From the NCBI GenBank assembly GCA_002398365.1, contig DGYK01000012.1:3327-24430 (forward strand): a stretch of DNA of 21,104 bases, in the 5' to 3' direction. The translations under genes and the position numbers were made by a program. This DNA comes from Flammeovirgaceae bacterium UBA5008. Its GTDB lineage: Bacteria; Bacteroidota; Bacteroidia; Cytophagales; Cyclobacteriaceae. Below are positions 15,297-21,104 of this stretch, piece by piece (positions within the stretch are counted from its first letter, which is position 1; every line of letters begins with the position of its first letter). The notes beneath the pieces are model-generated. The model saw only the letters and a list, made by a program, of their open reading frames with translations, made no database searches and was not told the origin of the DNA.

Positions 15297-17147
15297 TTAT
15301 TTGGTCGGGTTTGTGTAAGGCTTCAAATCGGCTACGACCACTTTGTTGTTCTTACGATTCACATCGGCCATCCGCAAGCTGGGGTCAATTTCTATGCTTT
15401 CTATATCGCTTGCCTTCCGGCTGATCTTGACGGTGTAGGTTGGATTCACCCAAGGCCAGGCTTCAACGGTGGTAAATGAAACCGAAGGATTGTCGTTGGC
15501 TTTACCGCCCAGCAATTCATTCAGTGGAATGTAGATGATCTCTTTTTTTCCGTCTTTGTACGTCACCATTAAATCGATCGGCATCGGAAATTCACCGATT
15601 CGGTTCAGATCTACCAATGTTTCATTTTCAACGCCAACCACACTTCCAATTCCGTAATCAATGCGTTTGGTTGTATTGATCCAATAGCGCAGGTACCAAT
15701 GCAATTGCAACCCCGAAATCTTTTCCATCACGCGGATAAAATCGTTCGGCTCCGGATGTTTCATTTTCCATGTGTTGTAATATCGTTTCATCCCAATATA
15801 AAAGTTCTTCTCACCCACGATGTATTTCAATTGCTCCAGAAAAACGGCTCCCATGCTGTAGGCCATGGTGCTGTAAGCGCGATTGGTATTGAAGTGATCT
15901 GAATGTTGGTTGGCGGGCTCCTGCAAGCCGCTGTTCACCAGACTAAAATAGCTGGCATAACTGCCTTGATGGTTAGAGAGATTGCCCAAAATTGAATTCA
16001 TGGCTTCGTCACTGGCAAAATCGGTAAAGCCTTCGTCCATCCACGCGTGTAAACCCTCATTAGAGGCCAGTGTCATCTGGTACCAGCTATGTGCCACCTC
16101 GTGTGCCATTGTGCCGCTGACGCCTGCCAAAGAGCCTTCACCGAGAATGAGCGTACACATGGGGTACTCCATGCCGCCATCGCCTCCCTGAATGATGGAA
16201 TAGCGGTCGAAAGGATACTTTCCAAAGTGCTCGTTCAGGTACTCAAACACCTTTACCGCATACTCTTGCATTTTCTTCCAGGTTTCGACTGTCTTTTCAT
16301 TTTTCTGGTAGAAGAAGTGCAGTTCTGGTCCATTGGGTACCTTGGCTTTATCGTGGGTGTATTCAGGATCGGCTGCCCACGCAAAATCGATCACATCTTT
16401 GGCTTTGAAGTGCCACGTTAGGTTGCCGGATGGACGCTTCACGTTGGCCGGATTGGATTCGTATCCATGACCAATCTGATCCGGATTTTGCAGTGCGCCC
16501 GTGCCGCCAATCACAAATTTGGGATCGATGGTAATTTTCACATCAAAGTCGCCCCAAATGCTGTGAAACTCTCGTGCAACATACTGGTAGGCATGCCATC
16601 CCTGAAAATCATACTCCGCCATTTTCGGATACCATTGTGTCATCGAGTAGGAGATACCCTCGCGGTTGTTGCGGCCGCTTCTGCGGATCTGAACCGGCAC
16701 CTGCGCTTCGAATTGCAGATCGAACGTAGCCTTCGTTTTCGGTAGAATCGGTTTGGCCAATGTTACTTCCAGCACGGTGCCATTCACTTTATAAGAGAGA
16801 TCCTTTCCGTCTTGCTTCAATGACACAACATGCTGATAACCAATTTCGTCCTCCTTTAGCTTCGAGATGCGATCCATCACCCGTCTGTCCGGGTCCGGTA
16901 AATTGCGCGAGCGCACATCCATCATACTTCCGGGTTGAAAGGCATTGAAGTATAGGTGATAATACACCTTTGTCAGTGTGTCGGGAGAGTTGTTGGTATA
17001 GACTAGTTTTTGGGTGCCAGTAAAGCGGTGATTGGAACTGTTGAATTGAATGTCCATCGTGTAGTCCACGCGCTGTTGCCAATAGTCGCGCTGTGCAAAA
17101 AGACCGGAGCATACACAGTTAAACAAAATGATCAGTAGGTACTTCAT
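15297..17147 (-). CDS. Secreted M1-family zinc metallopeptidase
   Basis: 616 residues with a signal peptide (MKYLLIILFNCVCSGLFAQ). The N-terminal ~230 residues form the beta-rich domain usual in M1 enzymes. The catalytic domain has GGMEYP (324-329, exopeptidase-type motif where GAMEN is more common) and HEVAH (349-353) followed by 18 residues and Glu372 in MDEGF, the complete HExxH-x18-E zinc site. The helix Tyr used in transition-state binding is probably in RAYSTMAYSMG. The C-terminal part (about 500-616) is a short beta domain. It should remove N-terminal residues from peptides in the periplasm or outside the cell. The call is firm at family level; substrate preference is not known. Confidence 0.93.
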   Translation of the reverse strand: MKYLLIILFNCVCSGLFAQRDYWQQRVDYTMDIQFNSSNHRFTGTQKLVYTNNSPDTLTKVYYHLYFNAFQPGSMMDVRSRNLPDPDRRVMDRISKLKEDEIGYQHVVSLKQDGKDLSYKVNGTVLEVTLAKPILPKTKATFDLQFEAQVPVQIRRSGRNNREGISYSMTQWYPKMAEYDFQGWHAYQYVAREFHSIWGDFDVKITIDPKFVIGGTGALQNPDQIGHGYESNPANVKRPSGNLTWHFKAKDVIDFAWAADPEYTHDKAKVPNGPELHFFYQKNEKTVETWKKMQEYAVKVFEYLNEHFGKYPFDRYSIIQGGDGGMEYPMCTLILGEGSLAGVSGTMAHEVAHSWYQMTLASNEGLHAWMDEGFTDFASDEAMNSILGNLSNHQGSYASYFSLVNSGLQEPANQHSDHFNTNRAYSTMAYSMGAVFLEQLKYIVGEKNFYIGMKRYYNTWKMKHPEPNDFIRVMEKISGLQLHWYLRYWINTTKRIDYGIGSVVGVENETLVDLNRIGEFPMPIDLMVTYKDGKKEIIYIPLNELLGGKANDNPSVSFTTVEAWPWVNPTYTVKISRKASDIESIEIDPSLRMADVNRKNNKVVVADLKPYTNPTK

Positions 17148-17253
17148 AGAGTCGGGTTTAAAGTTTCCCCACCAAGCAGATTCAATTCATTCTATTTGGT
17201 CAGGAAGTAGGCAAAGTATTGAAAAGATGCCGACCGACCAAGCGCCATTCGCA

Positions 17254-18213
17254 TCAACGGGGTTTAAAATTGATCATGCGGGAAAGTGTGAGCGAAGTAA
17301 AACTGTTTTGAGGCAACGTGCTCTCTTCTTTGGGCAATGCCACCGGCCAGTTGTAGGAATAGGAAAACGTAAACGACCAATTCTTTTTGGAGAGGCGCAG
17401 GGGCAAGGCAAGCGCATGATTCATGAGCCCGAATTCATTCGAGTCGGTTTGTTGGATGATAGGAAGCCTTCGGCCCAAGAGCACACTGTTGCGTTGCGCC
17501 AGTTGAATGCTGGTGATGGTGGCATTGCCAAACAGCATTTGGTAGGTAGGAGTGAAGGCGATCCGATCGAGGCCTAGGAATTTGTATTTGCGCAAGCTTA
17601 CGGATAACCCCGGTGTAATCCGGTGAGCTGTTTGTTCTCCGAAGTAAAAGGAATAATCTAAACGCAGTGTCACCGGTTTGATATCCACGAAGTTAGAAAC
17701 CCCCAACATATTGGTCAGCGGATTTTCCACATTAATATCCTGATTGTTATAAATCAGCCGATCGTAGGAGACCATGGCGGTGTAGTTCTCATGGAAATTT
17801 TTCAGATAGCCCGCTGATACCGTAGTCAGATACAAACTGGGGTTGTACGCTTCGCTCCAGTACATGCTTACATCGGCAAACAAGCCCGACTTGTGATAAT
17901 AGGATGCACCTGCCGTGGCACCGTATTGGTTGACACCGATGGATCGCCCTGCGGAAATAATGTTGCTGTTGAATCCGGCACGGATCACCATCGAAGAGCT
18001 GACGTCCACTTGCGATTTCAGCAGACTGTCAATCATGTTGAAGATGGAGAGTGAATCGGAATAGCTAAATATAGAGTCGAGTTTATCGATGGAAAACGCA
18101 CTGTCGGCCAGCGTGGGTTGTGGCGAAGCACCTTTGTCTTGTGCCCTGATTAAAACAGGAATCGTCATCCCGATCAGCAGGATGACGAAACTTACTTTCT
18201 TCGGAAAATGCAT
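17254..18213 (-). CDS. Putative outer-membrane beta-barrel protein at the end of the sigma-factor operon
   Basis: 319 residues from the ATG at 18213. The stop TGA of the upstream gene and this ATG share one base (TGATG), which marks translational coupling and decides the start over a TTG three bases earlier. A signal peptide (HFPKKVSFVILLIGMTIPVLIRAQ, in part) is followed by a short polar region with repeated Asp/Ser (about 30-70). Many alternating amphipathic strands with aromatic residues come next (GASYYHKSGLFADVSMYW, TLRLDYSFYFG, FTFSYSYNWPVAL). This pattern fits a barrel of about 10-14 strands. Ligand and function are unknown. Being coupled to a Spy/CpxP-like gene under an ECF sigma factor suggests a role in envelope homeostasis. 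Confidence 0.7.
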   Translation of the reverse strand: MHFPKKVSFVILLIGMTIPVLIRAQDKGASPQPTLADSAFSIDKLDSIFSYSDSLSIFNMIDSLLKSQVDVSSSMVIRAGFNSNIISAGRSIGVNQYGATAGASYYHKSGLFADVSMYWSEAYNPSLYLTTVSAGYLKNFHENYTAMVSYDRLIYNNQDINVENPLTNMLGVSNFVDIKPVTLRLDYSFYFGEQTAHRITPGLSVSLRKYKFLGLDRIAFTPTYQMLFGNATITSIQLAQRNSVLLGRRLPIIQQTDSNEFGLMNHALALPLRLSKKNWSFTFSYSYNWPVALPKEESTLPQNSFTSLTLSRMINFKPR

Positions 18214-18734
18214 CAATTGTTCTTTTCCCTGGTTCGTTGTTCTAATTTTTGACGAAGATTTTCCCGGTTCTCTCTGCGCATCTCTCTCAAATCCTCTCGC
18301 TCTTGCAAGCGCTGGAGCAGCATCCTTCTAAATTCTTCTTCGGCTTTCGGCAAAGTAAGCAATTGCTGCGCGGAAATTACTTTGAGGAGGCGTTCGGAAT
18401 AGTTTTTCTCTAAGTCCACATTTTGCTGTTTCATTTGCAGGGCCAATTTAATTAACTCCTGATCGCGCTCCGGTTTTGGTCTGGCCGGATCTTGCGTGCG
18501 CTCCGCCTCGCGCAGCTGCTTGCGCAATTCCATGCGGTGCTCCGTAAACTCGCGGTAGATGGGCCAGAATTTTTCGGCTTGCTCCGGAGTGAGTTTTAAC
18601 TTTTCAGAGATTAATGCAATCCGAGCCGCATTGATTTTTTCTAAAGTCTTCGGATCTTGTTTTTCAGGTGTGTCTTGTGCCATCGCGGTAAGCGCGCACA
18701 TGAAAAACAGAATAGGTATCAATCGCTTTTTCAT
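18213..18734 (-). CDS. Spy/CpxP-like periplasmic protein
   Basis: 173 residues from the ATG at 18734. This start gives an immediate signal peptide (MKKRLIPILFFMCALTAMAQ) and leaves a 4-base gap after the upstream stop; a longer frame back to 18773 would overlap that gene and add a non-signal extension. The mature part is nearly all helix and very charged. KLKLTPEQAEKFWPIYREF is the LTxxQ-type repeat typical of Spy/CpxP-related proteins, and a second, weaker copy (ISAQQLLTLPKAEEEF) follows about 80 residues later. The last 30 residues are Arg/Glu-rich (RENRENLRQKLEQRTREKNN). In enterobacteria such proteins act as periplasmic chaperones and stress-response modulators. The same role here is inferred from family and operon context. 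Confidence 0.75.
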   Translation of the reverse strand: MKKRLIPILFFMCALTAMAQDTPEKQDPKTLEKINAARIALISEKLKLTPEQAEKFWPIYREFTEHRMELRKQLREAERTQDPARPKPERDQELIKLALQMKQQNVDLEKNYSERLLKVISAQQLLTLPKAEEEFRRMLLQRLQEREDLREMRRENRENLRQKLEQRTREKNN

Positions 18735-18738
18735 AAGC

Positions 18739-19149
18739 TTAAAAGTTAAAATCATATTGTTGAGCAACTTCATTCAAGTCAACCGCATCGATTTCATCGT
18801 GCGAATATAAATTTTCCAATGAGGCATTTGTAAAGCTGCCGTTTTCCAGAATCTCTTCCGTAGAGATTTCATCCGCTTCCAGATAAGCCAGCAATTCGCT
18901 GGTTGGAACGGAATCCAGATTGGCCACCGGGTCGTTGGCGACTTGCACTTTGGGCCAGAAAAGCACCGCTCCGATTCCAATGATTAAAACAGGAATCGCC
19001 AACTTTAAAGCCAGACCCCATTCGCCTGCCCACACCGATCGGGACTCCGGTTTTTGAATCCGGGCCTGAATGCGCATCGGAAGATCTTCGAAGTAGTTGT
19101 CAGGTACTTGGAAGGGTTGTGCTTTGGGTATGTCTTCTAGCTTTTTCAC
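18739..19149 (-). CDS. Single-pass membrane protein, probable anti-sigma factor
   Basis: 136 residues from a GTG start. An N-terminal polar region of about 45 residues (PFQVPDNYFEDLPMRIQARI) is followed by one transmembrane helix (LKLAIPVLIIGIGAVLFWP, about 49-67). An acidic C-terminal region of about 65 residues follows (LLAYLEADEISTEEIL, HDEIDAVDLNEV). The short 'VPDNYFEDLPMRIQ' element is common in small Bacteroidota proteins encoded next to ECF sigma factors. The gene lies 46 bases after the sigma gene and 4 bases before the Spy-like gene. The anti-sigma role is inferred from position and topology; the HxxxCxxC zinc motif of classical anti-sigma factors is absent. Confidence 0.7.
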   Translation of the reverse strand: MKKLEDIPKAQPFQVPDNYFEDLPMRIQARIQKPESRSVWAGEWGLALKLAIPVLIIGIGAVLFWPKVQVANDPVANLDSVPTSELLAYLEADEISTEEILENGSFTNASLENLYSHDEIDAVDLNEVAQQYDFNF

Positions 19150-19195
19150 GTTGTGTAATCTGGTTCTAAGATCAATTTTTGGTATTGAAGTTTAA

Positions 19196-19798
19196 TCACT
19201 CCTCTAAAAATTCTTCTATTTTTTTTACAGCATGGTGGTAGCTGGCTTTTAGAGCTCCCACGCTGGTATCTGTTATCTCTGAAATGGTTTCGTAAGGCAT
19301 GTCATCGAAATATTTCATGTTGAACACTAGCCGTTGTTTATCCGGCAACTTCAAAATGGCTTTCTGTAGTTTTTTCTGAATGGCGTCTCCATCCATATCC
19401 GGGCTCGAATCGATCTTTGCCTCCAGTTGCTGACCCACGTCTTCAATCGGCAGGAAAAAGCGTCTTTTCTTCTTGTTGAGAAAGCTCAGACACTCATTGG
19501 TGGCAATCCGGTAGATCCAGGTGAAAAGCTGCGCATCTTCCCGAAAGTTGTCGATGTATTTGTGGATCTTGATGAAAATCTCCTGCGTCAAATCATCGGC
19601 ATCATCGTGGTCGATCACCATTTTGCGCACATGCCAATAAACCCTTTGTTGGTACTGTCGAACCAAAAGATTGAAGCCGTAACTACGGGTGTCCGCATGG
19701 CGGATTTTTAGTAGCAACTCTTTATCGTCCAAAGGGCATTGTTTAGGAAATCGCAATTTAGACAATTGTGCGCGCTCATGGTTTAATCGGGGGCTCAC
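19196..19798 (-). CDS. ECF-type RNA polymerase sigma factor (sigma-70 family)
   Basis: 200 residues from a GTG at 19798; an internal start before DDKELLLKIRHADTRSYGF, where related proteins usually begin, is possible. Region 2 shows YQQRVYWHVRKMV, HDDADDLTQEIFIKIHKYI and FTWIYRIATNECLSFLNKKKRR (about 48-120), covering core binding and -10 recognition. Region 4 shows LPDKQRLVFNMKYFDDMPYETISEIT and the helix-turn-helix VGALKASYHHAVKKIEEFL (about 150-198), for -35 recognition. It heads an operon with a membrane protein, a Spy/CpxP-like protein and a putative barrel, so it probably drives an envelope-stress regulon that includes itself. The signal is unknown. An inverted repeat CGCAT-TT-ATGCG at 19814-19825 lies just upstream. 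Confidence 0.92.
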   Translation of the reverse strand: MSPRLNHERAQLSKLRFPKQCPLDDKELLLKIRHADTRSYGFNLLVRQYQQRVYWHVRKMVIDHDDADDLTQEIFIKIHKYIDNFREDAQLFTWIYRIATNECLSFLNKKKRRFFLPIEDVGQQLEAKIDSSPDMDGDAIQKKLQKAILKLPDKQRLVFNMKYFDDMPYETISEITDTSVGALKASYHHAVKKIEEFLEE

Positions 19799-19813
19799 CT
19801 TTATTTACAATTT

Positions 19814-19825
19814 CGCATTTATGCG
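19814..19825. promoter_or_regulatory. Short inverted repeat in the divergent promoter region
   Basis: CGCAT and ATGCG flank a 2-base centre in the 62-base gap between the divergent sigma operon and the lipoprotein gene. It overlaps the space where either promoter would bind polymerase. It may be an operator, or chance. Confidence 0.25.
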
Positions 19826-19836
19826 GTAATTGGCCT

Positions 19837-19844
19837 TATATTTG
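19837..19844 (+). promoter_or_regulatory. -7 promoter element (TAnnTTTG) for the lipoprotein gene
   Basis: TATATTTG is an exact match to the Bacteroidota -7 consensus, 16 bases before the ATG at 19861, giving a short leader. A partial -33 (tttcg near 19811-19815) is at the right distance. Confidence 0.55.
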
Positions 19845-19860
19845 AGATGAATACGAACCG

Positions 19861-20628
19861 ATGCGTTCCCGCCAGACTATCCTTTTGTTATGCGGGCTGC
19901 TGGCAGTAGCCTGTGGCCCCGATTTGACGCCCCAGAAGTATCGGGTCAAGTCCATTTTACTGAGCTCGTATGAAGAATACAGCTTTACGTATGCCAATGA
20001 CAAGGTGCAGAAGATTACCGGTACCGATCTGACAACACTCACGTATACTTATTACGCTGATTCCACCTCCATTCGTCATAAAAATGGCGATGGAAATACT
20101 TATCAATTAACGCAGCTGACCTTTAGCGGGAGCTTGTTAACGAAAGTGAAAGTGAAATGGAAGTTTTTGAATGTTTGGTACAGCGATTCAGTCCGTTTTT
20201 CCTATTCGGGCGCTAACCCGATAACGATGACCAACAAGAATGCCAACTATCAGCTGACGATGGCCAATGGAAACATGACATCCATTAAGCGCGGGTTGGG
20301 CGTGGTTCAGATAACCAACACATTCGACTCGATTCTGAATCCATTTCAAAAAGTCTATTGGCTGGATCCCTTTTTCAGAATCAACGGATTCAATGCCGTG
20401 CTGCAGCCCGATGCCATTGCCCGCTACTTTTCGCAGAACAATTTATCGGTCAGCACAAAGAGCGTGAGCGGCATTACCGAGACCTACCAATACAATTACG
20501 TTTACCTGCATGGCATTTTGCCAAAGTCCATTAACATGAACATCCGTTCCAATAACAGCAACATCAGCGATGTGGTGTTTGTGTTTGATATTCAATACGA
20601 GCCGAAGAGTGGGGGGGCCTCGCTTTAG
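19861..20628 (+). CDS. Lipoprotein of unknown function, ends at a G7 tract beside a repeat array
   Basis: 255 residues. The signal sequence ends in LLAVAC with the lipidated cysteine at residue 18, so it is an outer- or inner-membrane lipoprotein. The mature part is beta-rich with many Tyr/Thr strands (YSFTYANDKVQKIT, LTYTYYADS, SVRFSYSG, YQLTMANGNMTSI), a pattern like the YD-repeat-like or DUF4595-type lipoproteins of Bacteroidota; the exact family is not confirmed. A run of seven G residues (20611-20617) lies 4 codons before the stop. One G fewer would read on for 41 residues into the repeat array. Transcription is likely from the -7 element at 19837. No enzyme motif was seen. Confidence 0.75.
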   Translation: MRSRQTILLLCGLLAVACGPDLTPQKYRVKSILLSSYEEYSFTYANDKVQKITGTDLTTLTYTYYADSTSIRHKNGDGNTYQLTQLTFSGSLLTKVKVKWKFLNVWYSDSVRFSYSGANPITMTNKNANYQLTMANGNMTSIKRGLGVVQITNTFDSILNPFQKVYWLDPFFRINGFNAVLQPDAIARYFSQNNLSVSTKSVSGITETYQYNYVYLHGILPKSINMNIRSNNSNISDVVFVFDIQYEPKSGGASL

Positions 20629-20632
20629 TAGC

Positions 20633-21037
20633 GTAACTGCTTGCATCTTCAACTTGACTGCTTCAATCTTTACCCTGACTGTTTTCATGTTTTTTAGTAC
20701 ACGTTGCATCTGTTTACATGAAGCGTGTCATGTATATAGATGAAAAGCTGACTGTTTAAGATGACTCAATCCATCTAAATGAGAAGACGTTGAACCATTT
20801 TAGCTCAAAGTTTTCACCTCATTAGCTGAAAGTTTCGACCTTAAAAGCTCAAAGTTTCCATCTTTTAGCTTACAGCAGTCATGTGAAGAGCTGAAAACGT
20901 CCAAGTTTTTGATAGAAGCAGTGCAGTTTGAGATTACAGCAGTCATCTTGATGATGGAAAAAGCCACCTCAAGAAGTGAATACGTAAACCTTTTTGATAA
21001 CAGCAGTTCAGTTTTTGATTAGCGCGGTTACTGTAGC
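20633..21037. repeat. Tandem array of 19 degenerate 21/22-bp repeat units
   Basis: On the minus strand the stretch 21037 down to 20633 divides without gaps into 19 units: 13 of 21 and 6 of 22 bases, totalling 405. No two units are identical, but words recur at multiples of the period. For example ttacagcagtcat is at 20870 and 20934 (64 apart), ttgcatct at 20641 and 20704 (63 apart), tttttgat at 20991 and 21012 (21 apart), and agctcaaag or agctgaaag at 20802, 20824 and 20846 (22 apart). A loose minus-strand core is A-rich, then ATGnAA, then GTnAnC. The mean period, 21.3, is close to two helical turns, so A-tracts fall on one face of the DNA. Function unknown: an old minisatellite, a decayed heptapeptide-repeat gene or a protein-binding array are all possible. 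Confidence 0.75.
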
Positions 21038-21066
21038 CATAGAATTGGTTGGCTCTTAGGGGTCAT
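21028..21066 (-). other. Possible 12-codon leader ORF with a good Shine-Dalgarno, pointing into the repeat array
   Basis: On the minus strand AAGGAG lies 5 bases before an ATG at 21066, unusually good for this phylum. The frame gives only 12 residues (MTPKSQPILWLQ) before a stop. A second ATG 26 bases later opens MATVTALIKN, whose TVTALIK resembles the heptads of the array. This may be the start of a decayed repeat-protein gene, or chance. Confidence 0.25.
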
Positions 21067-21104
21067 GTTTCTCCTTTTAGGTAACCCCTGTCACCTCCGA
21101 GGTT

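Noticed and set aside
17128..17577. Plus-strand ORF of 149 residues between the M1 and barrel genes
   Set aside because: It mostly overlaps the 3' end of the barrel gene in antisense and shows no family features or start signal.
18214..18216. TTG start for the barrel protein
   Set aside because: The next codon is ATG in a TGATG overlap with the upstream stop, a standard coupled start.
18735..18773. Extended N-terminus of the Spy-like protein
   Set aside because: It would overlap the upstream membrane-protein gene and bury the signal peptide behind extra residues.
20443..20709. Minus-strand ORF of 88 residues at the end of the lipoprotein gene
   Set aside because: Only its first ~20 residues follow the repeat array; the rest runs antisense to the well-supported lipoprotein gene and has no family features.
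20633..21037. CRISPR array
   Set aside because: The period is only 21-22 bases, units are contiguous with no spacers, no unit is repeated exactly, and no cas gene is present.

Overview
The window looks like chromosomal DNA of a Bacteroidota bacterium, most likely from the Cytophagales. Supporting signs are signal peptides ending in a '...SYSQ / ...AMAQ' style, lipoboxes with serine or alanine before the cysteine, sparse Shine-Dalgarno sequences, two exact matches to the Bacteroidota -7 promoter element TAnnTTTG, and a Tat-exported Gfo/Idh + GMC + gluconate-dehydrogenase-subunit-3 gene set typical of the phylum. No rRNA, tRNA, insertion sequence, phage gene or CRISPR array was seen.

Layout. 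3-1313 (+): the 3' part of a copper-exporting P-type ATPase followed by a small CopZ-like metal-binding protein. 1425-3082 (-): an ACMSD-type amidohydrolase followed by a secreted protein with a DnaJ-like cysteine module. 3244-5345 (+): a membrane-anchored thioredoxin-fold protein, then a membrane sensor gene (membrane helices, HAMP-like segment, GAF, coiled coil) split in two by a frameshift. 5395-9484 (-): an oxidoreductase operon of GMC flavoprotein, small Tat/lipoprotein subunit and Tat-exported Gfo/Idh protein, ending in an unlisted 54-residue membrane protein whose lysine tail overlaps a strong hairpin. 9612-12356 (+): a secreted S9 peptidase and a zinc-less sirtuin. 12346-12924 (-): a TlpA-like thioredoxin. 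12997-14790 (+): a large secreted protein of unknown function. 14812-17147 (-): a small cytosolic protein of unknown function and a secreted M1 metallopeptidase. 17254-19798 (-): an envelope-stress-like operon of ECF sigma factor, membrane protein (probable anti-sigma), Spy/CpxP-like periplasmic protein and putative outer-membrane barrel. 19861-20628 (+): a lipoprotein.

The least explained part is the 3' end. Positions 20633-21037 are tiled without gaps by 19 degenerate repeat units of 21 or 22 bases (13 x 21 + 6 x 22 = 405). A run of seven G residues lies just upstream, inside the lipoprotein gene, and loss of one G would carry that protein about 40 residues into the array as heptapeptide-like repeats. 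A second, shorter-period system lies at 7653-7738, between two oxidoreductase genes, as two degenerate arrays with a 7-base period. Most genes are ordinary housekeeping, envelope or catabolic genes. The repeat arrays, the frameshifted sensor and the hidden small membrane protein deserve the closest look.
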